A stretch of DNA of 64,000 nt from Isosphaeraceae bacterium (GTDB taxonomy: Bacteria > Planctomycetota > Planctomycetia > Isosphaerales > Isosphaeraceae). The position numbers and the translations under genes were made by a program. The notes beneath the pieces are model-generated. The model did no database searches and was not told the origin of the DNA. It saw only the letters and a list, made by a program, of their open reading frames with translations. How positions within the stretch are numbered: position 1 is the stretch's first letter; the number at the start of each line of letters is the position of its first letter. Positions 31,944 through 40,770 of the stretch are shown here, piece after piece. The DNA is taken from contig BPJS01000001.1 in assembly GCA_026004735.1 (NCBI GenBank), positions 186,001-250,000 on the forward strand, in the 5' to 3' direction.

Positions 31944-34685
31944 TCACTTCACCGGCCCGATCCCCGGACGGTCGGCCAGCGGTGCAAAGACGTTTTCCCG
32001 CTCCAGCGGAATCTGGAACGCGTCGGCCACCCGCGTCATGTAGTGGCAGCGGGCGTTCCACCAGAGCACGTCGATCGCTCGCTCCAGCCCGTAGTGCGCC
32101 ACCAGCCCCCGCCAGTCCGCCTCGGTCATCGACCACGGTTCCTTGGCCAGCCGCTTCGCCAGCGCGAAGGCATATCGGTCTGAGGGATCGAGCGTTGACC
32201 AGTCGCCCGAGGCAAGAGTCCGCGTCCTCTGGTCCAGCTCCGCAGCGCCTAAGCCCGCGACCGCGAGCAGCATCTCGCTGTGGCCCATTCAGTAAAAGCA
32301 GCGGATCGCCCGCGTCACCACCCAAAACAGGCTCTCCTCGAAGACCCGGTCCTGCCGTGCATCGACGGCAAAGGCTCCCGTCGTCGTCCCCCAGGCGCTG
32401 GCCAGCTCCGGCTGGTAGCCCATGCAGACCAGGCTCCACTGGATCTTCACCGGCCGCGGCGGCGCTTGGCCCGCCGGCAGCTTGGCGACGATCTCCTCGA
32501 ACGTCGGCACCCGGATTCTCCCCGGCCGCGCCTGCTGCCCGGCCAGCTCCTGGCGCAGCGACTCGATATCCACGGCCGTCCATTCCGGGTCGTCGATCGT
32601 CGTCGGACCCGGCGGCGCGGTGTCGGCCGTCGCCGGCCGCACCCGCGCCGGCACCTCAACCGCCGCTTGCCGATCCAACCTCACCGCCACCGGCGCGAGT
32701 GCTCCGCCCGGCTCGCCCATGACCCCCAGCGACAGCAACAGCCGGTCCTGAAAATTCCCGTGCGCAACCAGCAACACCAGCGCTACCGTCTGCTCCGGCC
32801 CCAGCCCGTCGATCAGCCGCGCCACCGCCTCATCAGTGACGGAGCTGCCATCAAGCGTCAACTGCTCGGCCAGCGCCAGCGCGTCACGCCCGACGGCGTC
32901 GAAATCGCTCATGTCGCCCCGGCGCAGCCGCCCGATCGCTTCGGCGCTCAGCCCCGCCTCGCGCAGGTCGCGCTCGGCGGTGGCCAGCGCATACGGCGAG
33001 CGGTTGGCCCGCGCAACCGTCCACCGCACCGCCGCCCGCAGCTTCGGCTCCAGCGGATTGCCCGTTCGGTGCGCCGCGTCGAGCGCCAGCATCGCCGCGG
33101 TCGCGCGGGGCAGGGGACCCGCCAGCGCCCGCGCCCAGATCGGCAGCCGCGGCACCGCTCCCTCATCCCGCACAATCGCCAGCCGCCGATACGCCACCTC
33201 ATTCTCCAACACCGGCACCCACGGCCCAGCCGCCCGACCGCCTTCTTCGGCCGCGTCGTCCACCTCCTGAATCGCCGACCGATCCGCCTGCGGCCGCGGC
33301 GCCTCCTCCGCCGCTGGTTGTGGTGCGGGCGTCTCGCCCGCGTCTTCCGGCTCGGACTGCTCGTGGGGCTCACGCCCCACGCTCGCCTCGGCCGTCGCCT
33401 CCGCCGACTTCGCCGCCTCTCGGTCGGCCAGTGCCTGTTCGGTCAGCGTCCAGATCAGGGCTTGCTCCATCTCCGCCGGCTTGAACCCGAACGGACCCCG
33501 CCCGCTCTTGTAGGCCACCTTGCCATCACGATCGATGACATAGAGCCGGCTCGGCATCCCGCTATAGATCGCCCCCACGGCATCGTCGATCGTGTCCACA
33601 ACAAACGGCATCTCAAACCCCAGCTTGCGCTGGCAGGTTTGCGCCACGCCTAGCCGCTCGTCAAACGTCCGCGGCTGTTCGATCCGCACCTCAGCGCGCT
33701 CGTTCGACGCCATCCGCCAGCCGTCCGTCGGATGCGCTTCGCGCACATAGATCATCACGAAGTTGGCCCGGTCCTGATACCGCCGGTACAGCTTCTCGAT
33801 ATTGCCGGCCTGGCTCCGAAACGGCCCGCACGTGATGTTGCCAAAGACCAGCACCACCGGCTTCTCGCCCACCAGGTCCGAAAGCCTCACCGTCCCCGAT
33901 CCATCCACCTTCCTCAACGTAAACTCCGGCGCGGTCTCACCCACCGCCGGACCGGGCTGCAACGAACCGATCTCCTGCGCAAACAGCCCGCGGATCAGGG
34001 TCGCTTTGTCCGGTCCATCATCCCGCGCTGAGCTTCCACCTCCCGAACCCGGCCGCGAACCCCCGCCCGGCATCGGCAGAATCCGCTTCAGATCATCAAG
34101 CGATAAAAACCCCAAACCGCCCGAATCCGCTCGCTCAAAAAACGCCAGCAACTCCTCCCGGGTCACGCGGCCATCACTATCGGCGTCCGCCTCAAAGTAG
34201 AGCATCGAACCCGGCGACGGCGCCAGCGCATGCTCCGGCCAGACGATATCATCCCCACGGATCGCCCCGTTGCCGTCGCGGTCCAACCGCGCGAAGTCCT
34301 CCGAAGTACCCGGAAACTCCCACCGGCTCAGCGCATAATCTCCATCCTTGTCATACTTGGCCGCCAACACCGGACCGACAAACCGCGTCTGCGCCACCGC
34401 CCGCCGGAACCAGCCGTCGGTCGGACCAAGCCGGCTGCCCTGCAAGATGTCGGCCAACATGTCCAGCCACTCCGGCCGGTTCGGGTCCCGCTCCAGACTC
34501 TGAGCCAGCCAGCGGCCAAACTCCGCCGATCCAGGCGCCTCCAGCCACTCCCGCACCGCCGGGCTCAGCGGCGGCACCTCTCCCGACTTCGCCCCGTCGG
34601 CCGCCTCCTCCTGAGCCGACACGCTGACCGCCCCAACCACAGCCAGCGCCATCCCCAGCGCCAAGCCGGCGCACAGTCGGTCCAC
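31944..34685 (-). CDS. Candidate selenoprotein: EF-hand, deiodinase-like redoxin, tandem AhpD/CMD domains
   Basis: Read through one in-frame TGA (32289-32291), the gene encodes 913 residues. Signal peptide 1-24; EF-hand loops near 112-123 (DKDGDYALSRWE), 135-146 and 167-178; a thioredoxin-fold domain at ~245-415 with deiodinase traits (FGNITCGPFRSQ, active Cys286, and YVREAHPTDGW); a Glu/Ala/Pro-rich linker; then two CMD/AhpD-like domains. The TGA is residue 799 in WVVTRAIRCFY-U-MGHSEM. The paralogue at 36453-37826 has WIVSRANNCTYCMGHQE, so TGA replaces the second active-site Cys. The 114 residues after it remain homologous and unbroken. A SECIS-like hairpin follows. The role is presumably thiol/peroxide redox chemistry in the periplasm (inference). 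The alternative is a nonsense mutation. Confidence 0.8.
32240..32283 (-). promoter_or_regulatory. Candidate bacterial SECIS element
   Basis: In the RNA, the inner stem GCUCGC/GCGGGC (32268-32263 with 32258-32253, one G-U pair) closes a four-base loop GGUC at 32262-32259. The outer stem CAGCG/CGCUG (32280-32276 with 32247-32243) encloses it, with further pairs beyond one mismatch. The loop begins 26 nt after the UGA, inside the range for bacterial SECIS elements, and GGUC is the apical loop of the E. coli fdhF SECIS that SelB binds. Folding was done by eye. Confidence 0.6.
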
Positions 34686-34835
34686 GGCTCACGCTCCTCT
34701 CTCTCCACCTCATCCAGGCGCAACAATCGCCCAGGTTTCTCGACAACGCACAACCATTCTATCTTGCCATTCCGGGCAAGGAGGCCGGCCCAACCAGCCT
34801 CCCCCCCTGCGCAATCCCGCCCGCCGGCCGATCCC

Positions 34836-35225
34836 TCACAACTCCCGAAACACCGTCACCGACGGGCTGGTACCCACCACGTAGCTGACCCGCTTGCGCA
34901 GTTCGCGCCCCTCGGGATCGCGCAGCACCAGATCGACCGGAATCCGCAGGTTGGCATCGTCGTCCCGCCCCGGACCAACGACCTCATACTCCACCAGCGC
35001 CAGGCCCGACAACCAGTCCAGATCCTGCACCGTCATCGGCGGCGTGGCCGACTTCAAGTCCGCCGGCTTAGCCCCGCTCTTCCAGCCATCCAGCGCCACC
35101 CGCAACGCCCGCCGGGCCAGCTCCGGCTCAACCGGCGCCGCACGCGGTGGCCCTCCACACCCAGCCACCACCCACACCACAATCCCCAAGCCGCCCACCA
35201 GCACCGCCCGCCGCGCCCACGCCAT
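34836..35225 (-). CDS. Small lipoprotein paired with a DUF1559 gene
   Basis: Encodes 129 residues from ATG 35225 with GAGGAG 9 nt upstream. The signal [18 protein letters not shown] carries a lipobox V-A-G-C. The mature part contains [31 protein letters not shown] and [20 protein letters not shown], ending in [11 protein letters not shown]. The protein at 38036-38434 is a clear homologue (ALDGWRQGGSPAEV, VRLVLRDPQGRPMEKTVTYV). Both lie a few bases downstream of a DUF1559 gene (25 bp here), implying co-expression. They may form a lipoprotein partner of the pilin-like protein (inference). No named domain recognised. Confidence 0.85.
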   Translation of the reverse strand: MAWARRAVLVGGLGIVVWVVAGCGGPPRAAPVEPELARRALRVALDGWKSGAKPADLKSATPPMTVQDLDWLSGLALVEYEVVGPGRDDDANLRIPVDLVLRDPEGRELRKRVSYVVGTSPSVTVFREL

Positions 35226-35250
35226 CGCCTCGGTCTCCTCGCTCACGCTC

Positions 35251-36198
35251 TCAATAATCCGCCTGACTGACCACCTCACCCCCCGCCCGCGTCCCAATCG
35301 CACGCCAGGTCTTCAGGTCGATCGTCTCCTTGAGAAACCGCACCGACCCATCCCCAAACGCCACATTGACACCGCCCGGATGCCAGCTCGACGGCGGCAT
35401 CGTCGCCCGCGTCGTCAGAAAAAACCCGCACGACCGCCCATTCGGCGCCGAGCTGTGCTGGTACGTGTGCTGCCCATGCAGCCACGGCGCCCCCATGAAC
35501 AGCGGAAACTGATTCGCCAGATCGTTGACATCCAATGCCAGACACATCTGACGCGCCTCGTCCGGCGTCGTCGGCGCGCCCGGATGAAAGAACACATCCT
35601 CCCGCGGACTCACAATCCCGTTGCTCCCGTCGGCCAGGACCCGCTCACTGTAAAACGCCGTGTTGCTCAGCCCATCGCGCACCTCTGCCAGCCGCACCGC
35701 ACTCTCCGCGTAGAAAACCCCATCCGGCAGCGGCAAACCCCCATTCGGCCCCCGCTGCGGCGTCAGCCACATCACCTGCTTACCTTTGTTGGCATGATAA
35801 TTCGTCGCCGCACCCCGCTCCGGCATCCGGTTCGGACCATCCGACGGACACAAAAACGACGACACCACCGTCACGCACACCGTCCGGTTCTCCGGCGCAT
35901 CGGTCGAAAACGACGCGTTCATCGCATTGAACAACGGCTGCTGCTCCAACTGCGGCAACGCCATCGCCAACGCCGAAAACCCCGTGCTCAAATACTGCCC
36001 CGCCGGCAACGCGCCTCGGCTCTCCAGGTAATTGTGCATCGCCAATGCAATCTGCTTCAGATTGTTGGTGCACTGCGCCCGCCGCGCCGCCTCCCGCGCC
36101 GACTGCACCGCCGGCAACAACAACGCAATCAACACCCCAATGATCGCAATCACCACCAGCAACTCGATCAGCGTGAACCCCCGACGCCGCACCGTCAT
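35251..36198 (-). CDS. DUF1559 pseudopilin-like protein with duplicated leader
   Basis: Encodes 315 residues from ATG 36198 (GGAGG 7 nt upstream). The prepilin head [20 protein letters not shown] is followed by [18 protein letters not shown]. The C-terminus has [20 protein letters not shown], then [15 protein letters not shown]. Its first ~50 codons plus ~155 bp upstream are nearly identical to those of the DUF1559 gene at 38440-39453, while the rest differs, consistent with recombination or gene conversion of a 5' module. A conserved hairpin precedes its ribosome-binding site. It is followed by a paired lipoprotein gene after 25 bp. Confidence 0.94.
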   Translation of the reverse strand: MTVRRRGFTLIELLVVIAIIGVLIALLLPAVQSAREAARRAQCTNNLKQIALAMHNYLESRGALPAGQYLSTGFSALAMALPQLEQQPLFNAMNASFSTDAPENRTVCVTVVSSFLCPSDGPNRMPERGAATNYHANKGKQVMWLTPQRGPNGGLPLPDGVFYAESAVRLAEVRDGLSNTAFYSERVLADGSNGIVSPREDVFFHPGAPTTPDEARQMCLALDVNDLANQFPLFMGAPWLHGQHTYQHSSAPNGRSCGFFLTTRATMPPSSWHPGGVNVAFGDGSVRFLKETIDLKTWRAIGTRAGGEVVSQADY

Positions 36199-36354
36199 CG
36201 CAACCCCTCCTCTCGCCGACAACGGCGGGTACGCCGCTGTCTCAATGAATGAAAATGAAAACACAGCCTCACCTCACAAGCCGCAACCAGACCGCCGACG
36301 GGCCGCTCCAGCTCGGCCACCCCTCGGCTCGGTATCACCACCACCCGCCGCCGC
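36048..36354 (-). repeat. 307-bp duplicated module, copy A (DUF1559 head plus leader)
   Basis: Matches 39303-39609 with only five differences by eye: one in the coding part and four in the leader. It covers the start of the DUF1559 gene, the ribosome-binding site, a hairpin and about 110 bp farther upstream. Similarity ends sharply at both edges. Confidence 0.9.
36218..36241 (-). promoter_or_regulatory. Conserved leader hairpin, copy A
   Basis: Minus-strand GACAGCGGCG-TACC-CGCCGTTGTC forms a 10-bp stem with one G-U pair and a four-base loop, ending 20 nt before the ATG at 36198 and just ahead of GGAGG. Copy B differs only in the loop (TATC). Confidence 0.6.
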
Positions 36355-36452
36355 GCTCCGGTCCGGAGGGTGGGGCCGCGATCGTCACCGCGACGAGCGG
36401 TCCCAACCCCACCATTCCGAACCTGCGGCTCATGGCTCGCGGCCATCGCGTC

Positions 36453-37826
36453 TCAACGCTCCAGCGGCAGCCCTGCTGCCTCGGTCAACCGGTCGAAATA
36501 CGCCGCCTCGGTCACGTGGAAGATGATCTCGGCGACCTCCCGGTCCTCAAACCAGCGTTTCAAAGTCTCGACGTCGAAGTCGTCGATCCGCGCCGGGTCG
36601 GTCGTCAGCTTACGCGCAAATGTCGCAACCACCCGATCGGCCGTTATCTCCGACCGGCTGCCGTCCTGGTCCGTCTGACCGTTTGTCAGCAACCGCCGCT
36701 CCTCAGCCGTCCACGGCCGCGACAACGCGTCCAGCTTCGCCACCTCCTCGGGCGTCAACCCTAGCTCTGCCAGCCGACGCCGCGCCAAGTCCAACGCATA
36801 CCACGCCCGGTCATACCGCGCCGCAACATAGGCAATGATCGCCTTGGTCCGCGCGTCGAGGACGCCCTCCGACTCCGCCGCACGGTGCATCGCCACCCGC
36901 GCTGGCCCATGCTTCGGAAACCGCGCCAGCAGCCGGACCCACTGGGGCAGGGGGGCATCGGCCGGCTCATTCGGCAACACGACCCGCGCCGCCGATTCCT
37001 CAACCGGCGCAATCCGCGCCGTCCGTGCCCGAGCCGCCGACAGCGCCGCTTCCACCTCCGCCGCCGTCTCCAGCGCCGGCCGTCGCGACGGCGCCGCCGT
37101 CCCGTCCTCTCCCAGCGGTGCCACCAGGCTCCGGCGACCCCGCGCCTTCTCAGCCACCGGACCCTGATAGTCTCGGTGGTCCTCCTGCGGAATCCGCAAC
37201 GCCCCCGTCCACCGGTTCATCGCGTTGAACCCAGCGACCGCGTGGACAATCTCCAGGATCTGCCCCTCGTCGTACCCCGCCTCCCGCAACGCCGCCACGT
37301 CGCCATCGCCCAGCCGGTGTGGCTCAAACGTGAGCGTCCGCGCCAACCCAAACGCCGCCCGCTCCTTGGAGTCAAACTCCGCCCAGTCAAAGTCGAGCGC
37401 GGCGATCTGATCCTCGGTCATCCCATCGGCCGCTAGCTTCACCTCCTGGTGGCCCATGCAATAGGTGCAGTTGTTCGCCCTGGAGACAATCCAAAACAGG
37501 CGCGTCTTGAACGTGTTGTCCAGCGTCATCGCCGGGTCAGGCTCGCGGTTGAAGCCGCCCATCACCACCCCGGCCGGCAGGTAATGCCTGCGCATTCTCA
37601 TGTTGTTGACAAGGCCCCACCGACCCTTCGAAAAGTCAACCGGCTGCCTGGCCAGTTCCTTCTCCTCCTCGGTCAGCGGCGGCAGCGGCAGGCGAGGCGT
37701 CGCACGCTTCGACGCCTCAAGCGCCTCCTTCATCGCCTCGCGCGTCGGCGGCACCGGCGCTACGCCCTCGTCGGTCACCGCCAACACGGCTACCAACGCA
37801 ACAATCAGACTGCTCATGGTCATCAT
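36453..37826 (-). CDS. Tandem carboxymuconolactone decarboxylase/AhpD-like protein
   Basis: Encodes 457 residues from ATG 37826. A hydrophobic start (SSLIVALVAVLAV) suggests export. The first CMD domain contains FWIVSRANNCTYCMGHQEVK, the AhpD redox motif C-x-x-C-x-x-H, then LDFDWAEFDSKERAAFGLAR and NAMNRWTGALRIPQEDHRDY. A Pro/Ala-rich linker leads to a second, motif-less CMD-like domain (RFPKHGPARVAMHRAAESEG, KAIIAYVAARYDRAWYALD). It is paralogous to the C-terminal half of the candidate selenoprotein at 31944-34685 and provides the Cys-containing comparison. It is probably a thiol-dependent peroxidase-type enzyme (family knowledge), with substrate unknown. It lies between two DUF1559/lipoprotein pairs. 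Confidence 0.88.
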   Translation of the reverse strand: MMTMSSLIVALVAVLAVTDEGVAPVPPTREAMKEALEASKRATPRLPLPPLTEEEKELARQPVDFSKGRWGLVNNMRMRRHYLPAGVVMGGFNREPDPAMTLDNTFKTRLFWIVSRANNCTYCMGHQEVKLAADGMTEDQIAALDFDWAEFDSKERAAFGLARTLTFEPHRLGDGDVAALREAGYDEGQILEIVHAVAGFNAMNRWTGALRIPQEDHRDYQGPVAEKARGRRSLVAPLGEDGTAAPSRRPALETAAEVEAALSAARARTARIAPVEESAARVVLPNEPADAPLPQWVRLLARFPKHGPARVAMHRAAESEGVLDARTKAIIAYVAARYDRAWYALDLARRRLAELGLTPEEVAKLDALSRPWTAEERRLLTNGQTDQDGSRSEITADRVVATFARKLTTDPARIDDFDVETLKRWFEDREVAEIIFHVTEAAYFDRLTEAAGLPLER

Positions 37827-38035
37827 CTCGGTCGCGGCTCCCTGTCTGCTGTTCGTCCCGATCTGCCCAGCTTCAATCTCGAGGCCCATCCCCGATGGCC
37901 CACCTTCCGAATCTCACCATCGGAGAACTCATCCGCTGAGCCGGCCCCGATCCCTCCGTCGCCCTCATCGACGTGCATCGCGGGGTGGCCCGCCGGCCGG
38001 CCGCGGCCGACCGGCGGGCCATCAAGCCGCGACCC

Positions 38036-38434
38036 TTAGAAGTCCAGGTCCTGCCGTGCCACAACCGGGCTCGGCGCTCCCTGCACGACATACGTCACCG
38101 TCTTCTCCATCGGCCGGCCCTGCGGATCCCTGAGCACCAGCCGCACGGCGTACTGCAACCCCAGCCCCAGCGGCTGCGCTTCGCCCTCGAGGCGATAATC
38201 CTCGAGCCGCAGGCCCGACTCCCAGTCCCGGTCCAGCACCTGCACCGGACCGATCGCCGGCACCGTCACCTCCGCCGGCGACCCTCCCTGCCGCCAGCCG
38301 TCAAGCGCCGAACGCAGCACTTGGACCGCCTGATCGGCCGTCGTCTCCGGCGGCAGGCTTTCCCCGCAGCCAGCCAGCACCACGCTGGCAAGCAGCACCG
38401 CAGCCACCCACGAATCCGCAGTCTGGCTCCTCAT
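38036..38434 (-). CDS. Small lipoprotein paired with a DUF1559 gene
   Basis: Encodes 132 residues from ATG 38434. The signal WVAAVLLASVVLAGCGE carries a good lipobox L-A-G-C. The body contains VQVLRSALDGWRQGGSPAEV, DWESGLRLEDYRLEG and VRLVLRDPQGRPMEKTVTYV, homologous to the protein at 34836-35225. It begins 5 bp after the stop of the DUF1559 gene 38440-39453, so the two are almost certainly co-translated. An open frame extending far upstream is antisense to nothing coding and is rejected because the lipoprotein signal fixes the start. Confidence 0.86.
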   Translation of the reverse strand: MRSQTADSWVAAVLLASVVLAGCGESLPPETTADQAVQVLRSALDGWRQGGSPAEVTVPAIGPVQVLDRDWESGLRLEDYRLEGEAQPLGLGLQYAVRLVLRDPQGRPMEKTVTYVVQGAPSPVVARQDLDF

Positions 38435-38439
38435 CGCTC

Positions 38440-39453
38440 TCAGTTGACCTCCCCACCGTCGACCAACTCGCCTTGATCCCGCGAGCCAATCGCCCGCCAC
38501 GTCGGCAGCGCAATCGTCTCCTTGACGAATCGCACCGTCCCGTCCCCAAACAGCACATTCACCCCACCCGGGTGCGCGCTGTTGGCCGTCGTCGAAATCC
38601 GCAGCGGCGGAAACATGCACGACCGCGAGTTCGGCGGCCCCACATGGTAGTACTGTGTCGTAGAGTGGTACCCGTACAGCCACGGCGCCCCAACGTCCGA
38701 CACCCCCTGGTACCTCAGGTCGCGCCAGTTCAGCTCGCGGCAGATCCGAACCGCCTCGTCGATCGTCGCCGGATAAACCCCCGGCCGAAACGTGTCCGAC
38801 TTCTCGGTCGCGATTGCCTGCGAAAAGTCCCCCTTCACATGCTCGCTGAACACCGCCGTGTGGCTCGTCCCGTCCGTGTTGTCGCTCAGCCCCAGCGACC
38901 GGTTCGCAAAAAACATCCCGTTGGGCGGCGGCTGCGCCGCGTTCACACCCGCCGGGTCGCTCTCCTCCGACCCAAACAGAAAATTCGATCCTTCGTTCGC
39001 TCGGTAGTTGTTCCCCGCATACCCAGGGGGCACCTTCGTCTTCGGATCTGACGGACACAGAAACGTCGACACCACCGTCGCCCGCGCCGTCGCGTTCGCA
39101 TCATACCCCCCATTGAGTGGGTCCGGGTTCCACGTCAGATTGAAGTTGATCGCGTTGTACAGCGGTGTCTGCTCCAGATACGGCAGCAGTTGGCTGTGCC
39201 CCGAAAACGCCTTGTTGATGTTGATCGCTCCCCCACTGACCACGATCGTTCGGCTCAGCGGCAACCGACCGTTCGCATCGTGATAGTTGTGCAACGCAAT
39301 CCCAATCTGCTTCAGATTGTTGGTGCACTGCGCCCGCCGCGCCGCCTCCCGCGCCGACTGCACCGCCGGCAACAACAACGCAATCAACACCCCAATGATC
39401 GCAATCACCACCAGCAACTCGATCAGCGTGAACCCCCGACGCCGCGCCGTCAT
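38440..39453 (-). CDS. DUF1559 pseudopilin-like protein with duplicated leader
   Basis: Encodes 337 residues from ATG 39453 (GGAGG 7 nt upstream). Prepilin head [20 protein letters not shown], then [19 protein letters not shown]. The C-terminus reads SAHPGGVNVLFGDGTVRFV and WRAIGSRDQGELVDGG. The 5' part and leader are shared almost base for base with 35251-36198, whereas the variable middle differs. A paired lipoprotein gene starts 5 bp downstream. Probably a secreted surface protein whose N-terminal helix is cleaved by prepilin peptidase (family knowledge). Confidence 0.94.
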   Translation of the reverse strand: MTARRRGFTLIELLVVIAIIGVLIALLLPAVQSAREAARRAQCTNNLKQIGIALHNYHDANGRLPLSRTIVVSGGAININKAFSGHSQLLPYLEQTPLYNAINFNLTWNPDPLNGGYDANATARATVVSTFLCPSDPKTKVPPGYAGNNYRANEGSNFLFGSEESDPAGVNAAQPPPNGMFFANRSLGLSDNTDGTSHTAVFSEHVKGDFSQAIATEKSDTFRPGVYPATIDEAVRICRELNWRDLRYQGVSDVGAPWLYGYHSTTQYYHVGPPNSRSCMFPPLRISTTANSAHPGGVNVLFGDGTVRFVKETIALPTWRAIGSRDQGELVDGGEVN

Positions 39454-39609
39454 CGCAACCCCTCCTCTCGCCGACAACGGCGGATACGCCGCTGTCTCAA
39501 TGAATGAAAATGAAAACACAGCCTCACCTCACAAGCCGCAACCGGACCGCCGACGGGCCGCTCCAGCTCGGCCGCCCCTCGGCTCGGTATCACCACCACC
39601 CACCGCCGC
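39303..39609 (-). repeat. 307-bp duplicated module, copy B (DUF1559 head plus leader)
   Basis: Partner of 36048-36354, 3255 bp away in the same orientation, with five differences. It includes the ribosome-binding site and the leader hairpin. Confidence 0.9.
39473..39496 (-). promoter_or_regulatory. Conserved leader hairpin, copy B
   Basis: Minus-strand GACAGCGGCG-TATC-CGCCGTTGTC, the same 10-bp stem as copy A with a single loop change, 20 nt before the ATG at 39453. Confidence 0.6.
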
Positions 39610-39669
39610 AATCAGAGCCTTCTCGACCCAGCGCCGCGGCAGGCTCCTGACGCCCGCAATTCGTCTCGA

Positions 39670-39789
39670 TCAGAACAAGACCATCAGCCCAACGCCCATC
39701 GTCAGGAGCGTTGAGCCCACGATGGCCAGACCCGACACCACGGCAAACCGGTCGCCCAGGCCGTCGAGCCAATGCGTCAACGTCCGCAT
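39670..39789 (-). CDS. Putative 39-residue single-helix membrane protein
   Basis: From ATG 39789 to TGA at 39670 the frame encodes 39 residues: a short amphipathic start (RTLTHWLDGLGDRF) followed by one continuous membrane-type helix (AVVSGLAIVGSTLLTMGVGL). This layout, with charges only before the helix, suggests a real small membrane protein. No ribosome-binding site stands out (GGGACG lies just upstream) and no homologue is known to me. Otherwise the 39610-40010 gap holds nothing I can support. Confidence 0.4.
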   Translation of the reverse strand: MRTLTHWLDGLGDRFAVVSGLAIVGSTLLTMGVGLMVLF

Positions 39790-40010
39790 GATCGTCCCCT
39801 CAAACCGCGCACGCCGCCTCCGCCCCTCACTCAAGACAGGCTTCAGCCACGCGCGCTCCGAACCCAGGTCGTCTTGGCCCCGGCCCGCTCGCGCAGCTTC
39901 TCACGGCCACGCCGCCGGCCACACCCATCCTCTCCCGGCCAGCGCCCCCTCGATTCGCCACGCACCAGCGCTATCCACCACGCCGCGCGCCGAACCTCAG
40001 ACGCCGCCGA

Positions 40011-40472
40011 TCAAGACAACCCGATTCGCGGAGGGTGAAAGATCGTATCCACGACCAACGTCGGCCGCGGGCTATCATCGCACACGCTCAAAAAATCCAA
40101 CTCCGACGGCGCTAACCCCGGACGCTCCATCCAAAACGCCCAGAGGCCCGGCTCCACCGCAGTTGATACCGCCGGCACCGTCGGCAAACCCTGGTGCGAC
40201 GAACACATCGGCCCCGAGCAGACCGGCTTCGGCACCACCGGCTCACTCCGCTCGGGCACCTCAACCCCCTCGGGCACGGCCAGCGCCCCCGTCGCCCACA
40301 ACGCTTCAAACCGCGCCACGCCCGACACCTGCCACGTTCGCCGCAGCCCGTTGTGCACACAGCCGGCCGCCTCCGCCACTCCCGGCGCCACCGCCAGCAG
40401 CAGCAACGCAACGGCCCCGAGCACCCAGGCCCGGCAGCTCGTTCGCAATTGGAGGCAACTCGATCGAGCCAT
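40011..40472 (-). CDS. Secreted small cysteine-containing protein
   Basis: Encodes 153 residues from ATG 40472. A clear signal peptide (AWVLGAVALLLLAVAPGVAEA, cleavage after AEA) leads to a mature domain beginning AGCVHNGLRRTWQVSGVARF. It has four mature cysteines (GCVH, PVCSGPMCSSH, SVCDDS), a Pro-rich middle and the tail TLVVDTIFHPPRIGLS. I do not recognise a family. It is a single gene, with an AT-rich region upstream on the minus strand (40540-40625) that may hold its promoter (TTGAAG and GATAAA about 16 bp apart). Confidence 0.7.
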   Translation of the reverse strand: MARSSCLQLRTSCRAWVLGAVALLLLAVAPGVAEAAGCVHNGLRRTWQVSGVARFEALWATGALAVPEGVEVPERSEPVVPKPVCSGPMCSSHQGLPTVPAVSTAVEPGLWAFWMERPGLAPSELDFLSVCDDSPRPTLVVDTIFHPPRIGLS

Positions 40473-40770
40473 GATCACAGCCAGCCGAGCTCCGGATCCC
40501 ATCGGTCAGACAGGACGCCCCACCACAATCCCAACTGGAATCCGACTAGACGTGCACTGTCCTTTTTATCAACCCTCATTCGGCAACTTCAATCCAAAAA
40601 ACCCAAAAATATTCTTCCGACCGCCTCCGCTCCCAGCACCGTTGGCCTCAGACCGCCTCCGCTCTCTCGGGACGGTTTGCCCCTCTCGGCTTCTGACTCG
40701 CTGCGGCCAGGTTCGAGGTCAACGTGCCCGACTCGCGCCGCTGCCCGCTCAGCGACGCCGCTGGCGTTCT

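Noticed and set aside
31944..32288. A separate 114-residue AhpD-like gene starting with ATG right after the TGA
   Set aside because: The ATG is the conserved Met of C-x-x-C/U-M-G-H, there is no ribosome-binding site, and the homology to the paralogue runs through the TGA. It is better read as the C-terminus of one protein.
40503..40770. A 61-codon minus-strand frame between the secreted protein and the cysteine desulfurase
   Set aside because: No signal, domain or ribosome-binding site; the AT-rich part is more likely promoter sequence for 40011-40472.
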